A DNA stretch of 64,000 nucleotides from an uncultured Blautia sp. Its GTDB lineage: Bacteria > Bacillota > Clostridia > Lachnospirales > Lachnospiraceae. Location: assembly GCA_900547615.1 (NCBI GenBank), contig URHH01000001.1, positions 1 through 64,000 of the forward strand, written 5' to 3'. Shown here piece after piece: positions 56,237 to 64,000 of this stretch; within the stretch, counting starts at the first letter, position 1; every line of letters begins with the position of its first letter. The notes under the pieces are model-generated. The model was given only the letters and a program-made list of their open reading frames with translations, did not search any database and had not been told where the DNA came from. The position numbers and the translations under genes were made by a program.

Positions 56237-57580
56237 TTACACAAGTCTTCTTACAGAAAGAATCGTTCTGTATGTCGCATCATTGCTGATCTTGATTCCA
56301 TCTCTTGAGTTGGAAGCGTGGACAATCTGTCCATTTCCCATGTAAATTGCCACATGACCGCCGTAGCAGATCAGGTCTCCAGGCTGTGCCTCAGAGTATG
56401 GTACTTCATATCCTGCATTCTGCTGCTCATAAGAAGTTCTCGGAATACTTACGCCAAAGTTCGCATATACGCTCTGTGTAAATCCGGAGCAGTCTGCTCC
56501 GTTTGTGAGGCTTGTTCCGCCCCATACATACGGATTACCTACGAACTGTGTTGCATAATCTACAACGGAAGAACCTGAGCCTGAGTAAGACGGAGTGTCC
56601 TGACTCTCATACTCTTCCTGAGATACTGTGTTGTCAGAATCAATCACATTTCCATACTCGTCATATTCTACATCTTCAGAGCTTTCACTCTCTTCTGTGT
56701 ATTCTTCCTCAGTGCTCTCTGTATCTTCGATTACATTTCCATCTTCGTCGTACTGAACTTCTTCGTTTTCTGCCTCTTCCTGGGCTGCCTGCTCTGCCGC
56801 CAGTCTTGCAGCCTCTTCTTCTGCTGCTCTTCTTGCAGCTTCTTCTGCTGCGATTCTCTCTGCTTCCAGTCTCTCAATCTCAGCCTGCTGTTCTGCAATC
56901 AGGTTTGCATATTCTGTTGCCTGCTGCTGTGCATATGCAATCTCAGCATCGCAGTTTGCAGAACTTGCTCTTCTTGCATCAATCTCATTCTGAAGAACAA
57001 CGGACTGCTCTTCATAGGAAGCTTTCATCTCTTCCAGTTCAGCCTGCTCACTCTCGTATTTTGTCTGAAGTTTTTTTACTTCCTCGATAGTATTTACGTA
57101 TTTTTCAAGACTCTTTCTGTCCTGATCATACATTTTCTGTGTGTACTCTGCTCTTGTGAGAAGGTCTGCCAGATTCTCTGCGTTCATCATCATCTGGAAC
57201 CAGGCATCGTCTCCGCCTTTTTCATAAAGGTACTGGATACGTTTCTTCATAGCTTCATACTGTTTATCGCGTGCCTTCTGTGCTTTTCCCAGATCCTGTT
57301 TTGTACGGACAATATCTACTTCTTTTGCAGAAATATCGTTTTTCAGCACATCAATGGAAACCATCACGTCTACAAGGTTTGCATCGAGAGTGGCGATTTC
57401 ACTTTCCAACTGCTGTTTTGCCGCCCAAAGCTCGTCCATACGTGCATATGTAGCGTCTAACTGCTGGCTTGTCCATGCCTGCTCTTCTCTTAATTCTTCT
57501 TCTCTTGATGCGCTTACGCTTACGACCTGAGTTCCACACATTAAAAGCGCCATTGCAAGGCACATAAGTCTTTTCTTCAT
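56237..57580 (-). CDS. Secreted NlpC/P60 peptidoglycan hydrolase with coiled coil (CwlO/PcsB-like)
   Basis: 447 residues from the second ATG (57578-57580), better spaced from GAGGG than the first. Signal peptide MKKRLMCLAMALLMCGTQVVSVSA; coiled coil to about residue 250 (LDATYARMDELWAAKQQL and a long E/A/R-rich helix); an acidic linker with two YDE-GNVI repeats; C-terminal NlpC/P60 domain with catalytic Cys (GADCSGF) and His (GHVAIY). This is the CwlO/PcsB layout: a D,L-endopeptidase needed for wall growth, controlled through its coiled coil by FtsEX in known cases. A WalR-box-like site lies upstream. Confidence 0.92.
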   Translation of the reverse strand: MKKRLMCLAMALLMCGTQVVSVSASREEELREEQAWTSQQLDATYARMDELWAAKQQLESEIATLDANLVDVMVSIDVLKNDISAKEVDIVRTKQDLGKAQKARDKQYEAMKKRIQYLYEKGGDDAWFQMMMNAENLADLLTRAEYTQKMYDQDRKSLEKYVNTIEEVKKLQTKYESEQAELEEMKASYEEQSVVLQNEIDARRASSANCDAEIAYAQQQATEYANLIAEQQAEIERLEAERIAAEEAARRAAEEEAARLAAEQAAQEEAENEEVQYDEDGNVIEDTESTEEEYTEESESSEDVEYDEYGNVIDSDNTVSQEEYESQDTPSYSGSGSSVVDYATQFVGNPYVWGGTSLTNGADCSGFTQSVYANFGVSIPRTSYEQQNAGYEVPYSEAQPGDLICYGGHVAIYMGNGQIVHASNSRDGIKISNDATYRTILSVRRLV

Positions 57581-57651
57581 AATCATTCACCCTCGTAACT
57601 TTTTAATGCTTATATGTAACATTTATGAAATATCTGTTTTAATTCTTCTAC

Positions 57652-57680
57652 ATATTAACATACTGTTACGCTGTTTGCAA
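57652..57680 (-). promoter_or_regulatory. Promoter of the NlpC/P60 gene
   Basis: Minus-strand TTGCAA (57675-57680), 17-bp spacer, TAATAT (57652-57657), 72 bp upstream of the start. Confidence 0.6.
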
Positions 57681-57698
57681 GGGTTTTTTACAAAAAAG

Positions 57699-57715
57699 TT
57701 TAAAACTTTGTAACA
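57699..57715 (-). promoter_or_regulatory. WalR-box-like site upstream of the NlpC/P60 promoter
   Basis: Minus-strand TGTTACAAAGTTTTAAA: TGTTAC, 5 bp, TTTAAA, one mismatch from the WalR (YycF) consensus TGTWAH-N5-TGTWAH. It lies 18 bp upstream of the -35 box, an activating position. Confidence 0.4.
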
Positions 57716-57779
57716 TTTAGAAACCTTTCCGAAACGATTACACAAGGATCCATGAAAGGATTACGAATCTATGACATAC

Positions 57780-57814
57780 AAAAACTCCTGAGACAAAAGG
57801 AAAAGTCTCAGGAG
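57780..57814 (-). terminator. Terminator of the first YYF-repeat protein gene
   Basis: Stem CTCCTGAGAC / GTCTCAGGAG (10 bp) with a 10-nt loop, followed on the minus strand by TTTTT. It lies 22 bp after the stop codon at 57837. Confidence 0.88.
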
Positions 57815-57836
57815 CAATGTACTTATTTTTTCATTT

Positions 57837-59438
57837 TTAAGAGAATAAGTCTGCAAGAATCTGGTCTGCTGTCATATTCTTATATCCCTCCGGATCACTA
57901 AGAGTATTTGTATTCCATCTAAAATAGTCACCATTTCTAATGTAATGGCCACTAGACATATGATAGTTATACTTACCTACGCCTGGATATTTCGCCATAT
58001 ACTGTTCTGCAAGCTCAATTGCTCTACTATCATAATTGCCACTTGGTGTCGGTGTACCGGAAATCTGACAGCCTGCATTTGGTGTGGAATGTACGACCAC
58101 AAGACTCTTATCAGCACACTGTCCAAGTACGATCCAGGTATGATTTCCATTATATCCAATATCTCCCGGCTGGAACTTGTAATTTGATGCCGCCAGGTTC
58201 GCCTGTGTGAGAATACTTCCCCAGCCTCTTGAGCGGTAACTCGGTCCAACATCTCCGGAAACAACTGTATATCCGTATCCTTCACCGCTTGTACTATGCA
58301 TTACCTGATAAGCTGCCCAGCCCACAAATCCGGAACAGTCAAGTCCCTTTGCACGGTTTGCTGTACTTAAATCATTCCAGTTATGATAATCGTAATCGCT
58401 GTCCTGACTGTCATACCACTGTTTCCACATAGGACTTACTCCTTTTCTTGTGGAATCATTCCAACCGCCGCCCCATACGTAAAGAGCCTGTCCTACCGGC
58501 TGGAGTGCTCCCGCCAGGTAATTCTTAATGGTTCTTGTTCCGCTTGGCTTCTCTGTATTTGGTCCATCCGTTTTCAGCGTTGCAACGCCGTCTTTATCAA
58601 ATACGTAGGTTTTTCCGCTGATCGTCATTTCTGTATTCTCTACACGGATACCGCCATTTTCAGGATTCAGGTAATATTTTGCGCCTGTCTGTTTGTTTGT
58701 TACCCAGCCGGTAACTTTTCTTCCGTCTGTACTCAGGAAATAGTAGGTTTTTCCGTCAATTTCTTTAAATCCATGAACCATAGCGCCATCTCTGTCTGAC
58801 TTCAGATCAGAATTAAAATAGCATTTCTTTTCGCTGCTGAATGTTTTCCATCCCCGCGCCATTCGCCCGGAAGGATTAAAATATCTGGTAATATTTTTTT
58901 TCGTATCTTTCAGCATTACGTCCGCTGACATAATACCTGTCTTTGTATTAAAATAATACTTGTCTTCTCCCAGATACAGCCAGCCGGTTCTCATAATTCC
59001 CGTGTCCGGATTGAAGTAATATTTCTTTCCGTCCAGAGTACACCACTGTGTCGCCATACGTCCGGAGGAAGTGAAGTATCTTCTGTTTCCGTCTCCATCT
59101 TTTCTCCAGCCGGTCGCCATATATAAGCTTTCCGGTGCAGCTTTCTGTAAGTCACCGCTTCCGAAGTAGTAACGGTATCCGTTTATTGTCTGCCAGCCTT
59201 TTTTCTGTTTGCCGGTTTTTGTATCAAAATAATATGTTTTTCCTTTTATCTTCTGTAATCCTTTTGCTTTTGCTCCACTATCCAATATGTAATATTGTTT
59301 GCCGTCAATTTTCTGCCATCCCTTCTTCGCTGCTGCTTCTACTTGCATCGGCTGGGAAATAGATGTAACTCCTACGGCAGCAACTGCAAGCATAAGGAGC
59401 AATCCAAAAACCTTGAACTTCTTACATATTTTCCGCAT
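57837..59438 (-). CDS. Secreted YYF-repeat (cell-wall-binding) protein with NlpC/P60-like C-terminus, copy 1
   Basis: 533 residues from the ATG at 59436-59438 with AAGGAAGGT; an in-frame start 27 bp upstream lacks a site. Signal peptide ends in VEAAA. About a dozen choline/glucan-binding-type repeats (GWQKIDGKQYYI, GKTYYFDTKTG...) span residues 38-300. The C-terminal domain (about 305-533) holds Cys368 (KGLDCSGFVGWA) and His433 (GNHTWIVL), as in NlpC/P60/CHAP peptidases, in an unusual context (GALQPVGQALYVWGGGWN). Likely a wall hydrolase. It shares most of its length with copy 2, so they arose by duplication. Confidence 0.88.
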   Translation of the reverse strand: MRKICKKFKVFGLLLMLAVAAVGVTSISQPMQVEAAAKKGWQKIDGKQYYILDSGAKAKGLQKIKGKTYYFDTKTGKQKKGWQTINGYRYYFGSGDLQKAAPESLYMATGWRKDGDGNRRYFTSSGRMATQWCTLDGKKYYFNPDTGIMRTGWLYLGEDKYYFNTKTGIMSADVMLKDTKKNITRYFNPSGRMARGWKTFSSEKKCYFNSDLKSDRDGAMVHGFKEIDGKTYYFLSTDGRKVTGWVTNKQTGAKYYLNPENGGIRVENTEMTISGKTYVFDKDGVATLKTDGPNTEKPSGTRTIKNYLAGALQPVGQALYVWGGGWNDSTRKGVSPMWKQWYDSQDSDYDYHNWNDLSTANRAKGLDCSGFVGWAAYQVMHSTSGEGYGYTVVSGDVGPSYRSRGWGSILTQANLAASNYKFQPGDIGYNGNHTWIVLGQCADKSLVVVHSTPNAGCQISGTPTPSGNYDSRAIELAEQYMAKYPGVGKYNYHMSSGHYIRNGDYFRWNTNTLSDPEGYKNMTADQILADLFS

Positions 59439-59487
59439 AGATACCTTCCTTTTCTCTTTTTGCACCCTTTTATATCGGGTGCTATTT

Positions 59488-59504
59488 TTTACAATTTTGT
59501 TACA
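59488..59504 (-). promoter_or_regulatory. Perfect WalR box in the 5' region of copy 1
   Basis: Minus-strand TGTAACAAAATTGTAAA = TGTAAC-N5-TGTAAA, a perfect match to TGTWAH-N5-TGTWAH. It lies 12 bp downstream of the -10 box, a position that favours repression. Confidence 0.55.
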
Positions 59505-59516
59505 AACCTGTAACTC

Positions 59517-59545
59517 ATTATATACGATAAATAACTTCCCGTCAA
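59517..59545 (-). promoter_or_regulatory. Promoter of YYF-repeat gene copy 1
   Basis: Minus-strand TTGACG (59540-59545), 17-bp spacer, TATAAT (59517-59522). Confidence 0.75.
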
Positions 59546-59588
59546 CAGAGTTTTGATATTTTCAGCGTTTTGCCGATAAAAAGCCCGT

Positions 59589-59627
59589 AAAAAAGGATGG
59601 AAGCTTTTCTCTCCCATCCTTTTTTTA
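59589..59627. terminator. Terminator of YYF-repeat gene copy 2
   Basis: Stem AAAAAAGGATGG / CCATCCTTTTTT with a 15-nt loop, 8 bp after the stop codon; T-runs on both strands. Confidence 0.85.
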
Positions 59628-59634
59628 TCCTTAT

Positions 59635-61227
59635 TTAACTGAATAAATCCGCAAGAACCTGATCTGCCGTCATATTCTTATATCCATCCGGATCGCTGAG
59701 GGTATTGCTGTTCCATCTGAAATAATTGCCGTTTACAAAATAGCTTTCAAGTCCTGCACATGTATGGTAATCGTATTTGTAAAATCCATTATATCTTGAC
59801 ATATACTCTCTGGCAAGAGCAACTGCCTGACTGTCGCCATTTCCGCCCGGTGTTGTTGTACCGGAAATCTGGCAACCTGCATTCGGTGTGGAATGTACGA
59901 TCACAAGACTCTTATCAGAGCACTGTCCGAGCACGATCCAGGTATGTCCGGCATTGTATCCCACATCACCGGCTTTTAACGTATAATTGCTTTTCTTAAT
60001 ATCCGCAACTGACAATGTAGTACCCCAGCCTCTTGACCGGTAGCTCGGACCAACTTCTCCAGAAACGACTGTGTAGCCTTCTCCTTCTCCTGACTTGCTG
60101 TGCATTACCTGATAAGCTGCCCATCCCACAAATCCGGAACAGTCAAATCCTTTTTCTCTCTGATACATGTAGTTTTTATAATTATAACTGCTGTCCTGAC
60201 TGTCATACCACTGTTTCCAGAGAGGACTTAACCCTTTTCTTGTGGCATCGTTCCAGCCTCCGCCCCATACATAAAGAGCCTGTCCTACCGGCTGAAGCGC
60301 GCCTGCCAGATAATTCTTAATAGTTCTCTTTCCTGTAGGCTGTGAAATATCCGGACCGACTGTCTTTATAACTGCAGCGCCTTCCTTGTCAAAAATATAA
60401 ACAACGCCGTCTATTTCCATCTCTGTATTCTTTACAAGAACACCGCCATTATCCGGGTTCAGATAATATTTCTTTCCAGTGCTCTTCATGGTAAGCCAGC
60501 CCTCAACCTTGTCTCCTGTCTTACTGTAAAAATAATATGTCTTTCCATCTATATCATGGAAACCGATAGCCATTGCACCGTCTCTGTCTGACTTAAGATT
60601 TGAAATAAAGTAGCACTTTCTGTCGGGGAAGGTTTTCCAGCCCCTTGCCATTCGTCCAGAAGGATTAAAATATCTCACAATATTTTTCTTCGTATCCTTC
60701 AGCATTACATCTGACGCCATAATACCTGTTTTGGCATTAAAGTAATACTTGTCGTCTCCCAGGTACAGCCAGCCTTTTTTCATGATTCCCGTACTTTTAT
60801 CAAAATAATATTTCTTATCTTTCAATGTAAGCCACTGTGTGACCATGCGTCCCTGAGAATTAAAATAGCGTCTGTTGCCATCTCCGTCCTGCCGCCAGCC
60901 TACGGCTGCATTCAGCTCCTGCGGCTTACATGTTTTCAGATTGCCGATTCCAAAATAATAACGATAGCCGTCTATTGTCTTCCATCCCTTTTGCTGAACG
61001 CCTGTCTTTTTATCAAAATAATACACCTTATCATTTAAGACAGTAAGTCCTTTTGCCTTTGAGCCGTTCTGCAAAATATAATACTGTTTCCCATTGATCT
61101 TCTGCCAGCCCTTCTTTGCTGCAGCCTCTACCTGCGTGGGATTTGCCACTGCTGTAACGCCAACTGTTACTGCCGCAAGCATAAGAAGCAGACTCCAGAT
61201 TCTCAACTTTTTCAATACTTTTTTCAT
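59635..61227 (-). CDS. Secreted YYF-repeat (cell-wall-binding) protein with NlpC/P60-like C-terminus, copy 2
   Basis: 530 residues. Signal peptide MKKVLKKLRIWSLLLMLAAVTVGVTAVA, cleaved near VEAAA. YYF-type repeats run to about residue 300, then a C-terminal domain with KGFDCSGFVGWA (catalytic Cys) and AGHTWIVLGQ (His). Nearly every segment has a counterpart in copy 1, the closest being the C-terminal domain (TIKNYLAGALQPVGQALYVWGG identical). Each copy has its own promoter, WalR box and terminator, so the whole transcription unit was duplicated in tandem. Start has GACGGAG. Confidence 0.88.
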   Translation of the reverse strand: MKKVLKKLRIWSLLLMLAAVTVGVTAVANPTQVEAAAKKGWQKINGKQYYILQNGSKAKGLTVLNDKVYYFDKKTGVQQKGWKTIDGYRYYFGIGNLKTCKPQELNAAVGWRQDGDGNRRYFNSQGRMVTQWLTLKDKKYYFDKSTGIMKKGWLYLGDDKYYFNAKTGIMASDVMLKDTKKNIVRYFNPSGRMARGWKTFPDRKCYFISNLKSDRDGAMAIGFHDIDGKTYYFYSKTGDKVEGWLTMKSTGKKYYLNPDNGGVLVKNTEMEIDGVVYIFDKEGAAVIKTVGPDISQPTGKRTIKNYLAGALQPVGQALYVWGGGWNDATRKGLSPLWKQWYDSQDSSYNYKNYMYQREKGFDCSGFVGWAAYQVMHSKSGEGEGYTVVSGEVGPSYRSRGWGTTLSVADIKKSNYTLKAGDVGYNAGHTWIVLGQCSDKSLVIVHSTPNAGCQISGTTTPGGNGDSQAVALAREYMSRYNGFYKYDYHTCAGLESYFVNGNYFRWNSNTLSDPDGYKNMTADQVLADLFS

Positions 61228-61277
61228 GTTCTCCGTCCCCTTTTACTCTGTTTCCGGTTACCTGATTTCCATAGTAT

Positions 61278-61294
61278 TTTACAATTTTATTACA
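61278..61294 (-). promoter_or_regulatory. Perfect WalR box in the 5' region of copy 2
   Basis: Minus-strand TGTAATAAAATTGTAAA = TGTAAT-N5-TGTAAA, a perfect consensus match at the same place relative to the -10 box as in copy 1. Confidence 0.55.
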
Positions 61295-61306
61295 GCCTTA
61301 TAAAGA

Positions 61307-61335
61307 AGTATAAACCTGTCCGATTTTTCCGTCAA
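61307..61335 (-). promoter_or_regulatory. Promoter of YYF-repeat gene copy 2
   Basis: Minus-strand TTGACG (61330-61335), 17-bp spacer, TATACT (61307-61312). Confidence 0.7.
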
Positions 61336-61395
61336 CACCTGGGAGCAAGGAACTGAAAGTCTGTGAAATCTCCACAATTTTCCACAAAGAAATTA

Positions 61396-61423
61396 GGACA
61401 AAACACACAAAGATGTTTTGTCC
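61396..61423 (-). terminator. Hairpin downstream of ddh
   Basis: Stem GGACAAAACA / TGTTTTGTCC (10 bp), 8-nt loop, followed on the minus strand by TAATTTCTTT. Weak U-tract; probable ddh terminator. Confidence 0.6.
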
Positions 61424-61485
61424 CTTTTACACACAAATCCGATATTTAATATTTATCCGGTCTGTTCACAGATAAGTCTCTGAGA

Positions 61486-62472
61486 TTACAGAAGATTCTT
61501 ACGAAGCTCTGCTCCGTCCAAAGCGCTCAAATAAGCTGGCGCTACATCGAATACTGTCTTGCAGCCTTTCTGTCCTTCTTTGTACATGCGGTATGCTGCA
61601 CGGGCGTATGCCACGATGACAGAAGAGGTAAACTCCGGATTGGAATCCAGTTTCAGACTGTATTCGATCACATGACTATTTTCATTATCCCAGCCTGTTT
61701 TTCCGCTTCTGATGACAAAACCGCCATGCGGAATCCCGCTGTGATCCCGTTTCAGTTCTTCCTCTGTGATAAAATGAACGGTTGTATCATAATCTGCAAA
61801 ATAGTTCGGCATATTTTTGATTTCTTCTTCGATTTTCTTAAGGTCTGCGCCTTCCTCCGGCACAACGAAGCACTCTCTTGTGTGCTTCTGTCTTGTAGTA
61901 AGCTCCGGATTCTCTCCGTTTCTCACGGATTCAAGAGCAGATTCTACAGGAATAGTGTACTGCTTGCCGTCTTTTACGCCTTCCACGCGGCGGATTGCAT
62001 CGGAATGTCCCTGGCTTACGCCTTTTCCCCAGAATGTGTAATCTTTTCCATTTGTAAGGATTGCGTTTGCATACATACGGTTCAGGGAAAACATTCCCGG
62101 ATCCCAGCCTACGGAAATAATTCCAACGTGACCGCTCTCCTGTGCTTTTTCATCTACATTTGCAAAATGCTCCGGGATTCTGGCGTGTGTATCAAAGCTG
62201 TCCACCACATTAAACCATTGTGCAAGCTCCGGTGTCTGCTCCGGAAGGTCTGTCGCACTTCCTCCGCAGAGGATCATTACATCTATCTCATCTTTCATGG
62301 AAACCGCCTGATCTGCGGAATAAACTTTTCCGCCTTCTGTAAGGATTTTTACAGTAGCAGGATCGCGGCGTGTAAATACGCCTGCAAGCTCCATATCCGG
62401 GTTATGTTTGATGGCGCACTCTACGCCCCGTCCCAGATTTCCATATCCAAAAATTCCAACACGAATGCTCAT
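61486..62472 (-). CDS. ddh: meso-Diaminopimelate D-dehydrogenase
   Basis: 328 residues. NADP-binding GIFGYGNLGRGVE and the family segments FDTHARIP, SVGWDPGMFSLNR and GKGVSQGHSDAIRRV are diagnostic for Ddh. It makes meso-DAP from tetrahydrodipicolinate in one step, for lysine and peptidoglycan. Monocistronic; start has AGGAGG. Confidence 0.95.
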   Translation of the reverse strand: MSIRVGIFGYGNLGRGVECAIKHNPDMELAGVFTRRDPATVKILTEGGKVYSADQAVSMKDEIDVMILCGGSATDLPEQTPELAQWFNVVDSFDTHARIPEHFANVDEKAQESGHVGIISVGWDPGMFSLNRMYANAILTNGKDYTFWGKGVSQGHSDAIRRVEGVKDGKQYTIPVESALESVRNGENPELTTRQKHTRECFVVPEEGADLKKIEEEIKNMPNYFADYDTTVHFITEEELKRDHSGIPHGGFVIRSGKTGWDNENSHVIEYSLKLDSNPEFTSSVIVAYARAAYRMYKEGQKGCKTVFDVAPAYLSALDGAELRKNLL

Positions 62473-62510
62473 ACTTAATTCCTCCTGTCCATTTCTTTTA
62501 ACACTTTAAC

Positions 62511-62539
62511 ATAGTAATACGTTCAATTAAGATTGTCAA
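62511..62539 (-). promoter_or_regulatory. ddh promoter
   Basis: Minus-strand TTGACA (62534-62539), 17-bp spacer, TACTAT (62511-62516), 39 bp upstream of the start. Confidence 0.65.
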
Positions 62540-62546
62540 TATTTTT

Positions 62547-63194
62547 TTAACAGCATACAAAAGTTCCCGGACAGCAGCAATTACAGGCAGCCTGGGCAAG
62601 GCAGAGGTTCATACAGATATTTCCTGTTCCTCTGGGCATTCCTCCAAACGGACTCTGCTGTTCCTGATACCAGGTTCCGCCTCCCTCCATACGCTGGAGC
62701 ACCATTCTGTACTGCATATTGTCAGGTTCCAGGCGCACAGCCTCCCGAATGTGGTTCAGGGCATTTACATTATTTCCCATTCCCATATTTGCCATTGCAG
62801 ACAGGTAGTACCACTGCCCGTTTCTCTGGGAAAGGGAACTTAACACATTCAAAGCTTCCTGATAATGTCCGCTTTGTACGTAATTTGCCGCAGCCTGTCT
62901 TCTCAGCTCCTCCTCATCCTGGTAGGTACTGCTTCTCTGACCTCCGCCGTAGCCTCCGAATCCGCCAAAACCACCGTAGCTGTTTTCTGCAGAATCATAT
63001 CCATACTCGCGTTCCTTCATAATCTGCTCATACGCCTGCTGAACCTGCTTGAATTTTTCTTCCGCCTGATCCTTGTTTGGATTATTGATATTCGCGTCCG
63101 GGTGATATTTCCGGCTGAGACGGCGGTATGCTTTTTTTACTTCATCATCTGTTGCACTTCGAGGTACACCTAACACACTATATGGATCTAACAT
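62547..63194 (-). CDS. J-domain (DnaJ-like) protein with TPR-like middle and Cys-rich tail
   Basis: 215 residues. N-terminal J domain ([30 protein letters not shown]) with the HPD motif, a Gly/Tyr-rich linker ([13 protein letters not shown]), then TPR-like helices ([33 protein letters not shown]). It ends in a striking [22 protein letters not shown] tail with eight cysteines. It should stimulate a DnaK/Hsp70; it is not DnaJ itself because the zinc finger and C-terminal domains are missing. Its start overlaps the upstream gene by 7 bp. Confidence 0.88.
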   Translation of the reverse strand: MLDPYSVLGVPRSATDDEVKKAYRRLSRKYHPDANINNPNKDQAEEKFKQVQQAYEQIMKEREYGYDSAENSYGGFGGFGGYGGGQRSSTYQDEEELRRQAAANYVQSGHYQEALNVLSSLSQRNGQWYYLSAMANMGMGNNVNALNHIREAVRLEPDNMQYRMVLQRMEGGGTWYQEQQSPFGGMPRGTGNICMNLCLAQAACNCCCPGTFVCC

Positions 63195-64000
63195 TTCTCT
63201 CTTTTCTCCCGTTCTTCCCTTCTTCTTTTACTAATCTCCTCAAATCTGCACCAGACGCCGGAATATAGTATATTTCGGAGAATATCTCCGTATTTTATAA
63301 CAGGAAGTTTCTCAAACTCTTTACAGACTTCTGCAAGCATCATGATCAGAATGCTGCGAACTTCCTCCTCAAACCCTTTCAGCATACACTTTTCAGAAAA
63401 CGGATTGTAATTTCCATTTTCCGCGTCTTTTTCCACATCATCATAAGCATCAAGAAGGTAGATAAACTTTCCAAGATAAAACCCGATTTTTCGAAGAGAT
63501 TTTTCCCACATATCATGTCGTACTGCAAGAATCTCCTCCATAATTTTTCCAAAACAGCCCGCCATTTTATCAAGGTCTTTTTCACCTTCTTTTTCCCAGG
63601 CAGACAAACGCTCCAGATGTTCTGTAATAACCGGAATTTTCTCTTTGTATACTTCTTCCAGATGATTTTCCCTGTTCTGAAGAAGGGCTGCATATATACG
63701 GCGAGATACCTTCTTCTCATCATTCCAGTCGTCCATACACTTATAATAGGTAAGAAGAATGTTCATATCAGCTCCATATTCCGTCATTTCATTTTTTCTT
63801 ACCTGCTGCTTGTGAACAGGATGAACGGCACATCTCGTTGTACCCTGTTTTGTGGGCGGCTCATAAAGCCCGCTTAAAAGCATGACTACAAAGGTCATAT
63901 CATAACTTATGGAAATCTGTCCGGAAACGCCGTACTTTCTTTTCAGCTCACGGCATAAGCCGCAGTAAAAAGAACGATATACGTCAAAATCCTTAAATTT
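63188..64000 (-). CDS. DUF5685-type protein of unknown function (partial, 5' end outside window)
   Basis: Open to the right edge in this frame: at least 270 codons, the most N-terminal visible part reading [22 protein letters not shown], with a CxxC pair. An internal ATG at 63896-63898 is not the true start. The rest is helical, with several cysteines and an Arg/Glu-rich C-terminus. YRxFYCGLCR...YG near the N-terminus matches my memory of DUF5685 proteins, which accompany J-domain genes in Lachnospiraceae. It overlaps the J-domain gene by 7 bp, so the two are coupled. Function unknown. Confidence 0.75.
   Translation of the reverse strand, partial: KFKDFDVYRSFYCGLCRELKRKYGVSGQISISYDMTFVVMLLSGLYEPPTKQGTTRCAVHPVHKQQVRKNEMTEYGADMNILLTYYKCMDDWNDEKKVSRRIYAALLQNRENHLEEVYKEKIPVITEHLERLSAWEKEGEKDLDKMAGCFGKIMEEILAVRHDMWEKSLRKIGFYLGKFIYLLDAYDDVEKDAENGNYNPFSEKCMLKGFEEEVRSILIMMLAEVCKEFEKLPVIKYGDILRNILYSGVWCRFEEISKRRREEREKREKC

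Noticed and set aside
57615..57725. Direct copies of TGTAACATTTA as a separate repeat element
   Set aside because: Only two 11-bp copies in an AT-rich leader; one overlaps the WalR-like site, so no separate element is claimed.

Overview
The window reads as one chromosomal stretch of an anaerobic, low-GC, Gram-positive gut bacterium of the Lachnospiraceae type (Blautia/Mediterraneibacter-like). This is inferred from purine-rich AGGAGG ribosome binding sites, consensus TTGACA-17-TATAAT promoters, a glycyl-radical microcompartment locus, UgpC/MsmX-type sugar ABC operons, a meso-diaminopimelate dehydrogenase and many oxygen-sensitive Fe-S enzymes. I see no rRNA, tRNA, insertion sequence, phage gene or CRISPR array. 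Most genes are on the minus strand, so operons are read from high to low coordinates.

Region 1 (1-7432, minus) is the start of a glycyl-radical microcompartment (GRM) operon of the fucose/rhamnose type: B12-independent propanediol dehydratase, its activase, a broken EutP/PduV GTPase relic, fuculose-phosphate aldolase, CoA-acylating aldehyde dehydrogenase, alcohol dehydrogenase and the start of a BMC shell protein. Three enzymes carry encapsulation peptides. A divergent PHP-fold hydrolase and a MATE exporter follow (7722-9825).

Region 2 (9887-19829) is an ABC-transporter operon plus a divergent IclR regulator. Two Gfo/Idh oxidoreductases, an MBL-fold hydrolase, an enolase-superfamily dehydratase and two DapA-like aldolases together suggest a non-phosphorylative sugar-acid pathway: oxidation, lactone opening, dehydration, aldol cleavage.

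Region 3 (19872-33323) is a ten-gene operon with transporter, a glucosylglycerate-phosphorylase-like GH13, glycerate kinase, a GH63/GH37-like hydrolase, an SGNH hydrolase, a beta-helix protein and a UroD-like protein. A CdaR-type regulator sits upstream, and two copies of a 16-bp palindrome flank it. The simplest reading is uptake and phosphorolysis of glucosylglycerate-type compounds, with glycerate as inducer.

Region 4 (33567-44104) holds a lyxose-isomerase-like gene, a HEPN/MNT toxin-antitoxin pair, a 1525-residue secreted GH2 beta-galactosidase, a Cys-rich small-domain gene and a btuFCD-type corrinoid transporter. The last two units each lie behind a cobalamin riboswitch.

Region 5 (44118-55966) is the most striking. 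A compact 13-gene operon encodes malate dehydrogenase, HdrB-HdrC-HdrA, MvhD/FlxD, FlxC, FlxB, FlxA, a soluble fumarate-reductase pair, two-subunit fumarase and a DUF1275 membrane protein. It would convert oxaloacetate to succinate, and the gene set suggests that fumarate reduction is coupled to an NADH-dependent, flavin-based electron-bifurcating Flx-Hdr complex.

Region 6 (56237-64000) is cell-envelope and housekeeping: a CwlO/PcsB-like NlpC/P60 hydrolase, two paralogous YYF-repeat proteins with NlpC/P60-like ends (all three with WalR-box-like sites), Ddh, a J-domain protein with a Cys-rich tail and a partial DUF5685-type gene running off the right edge.
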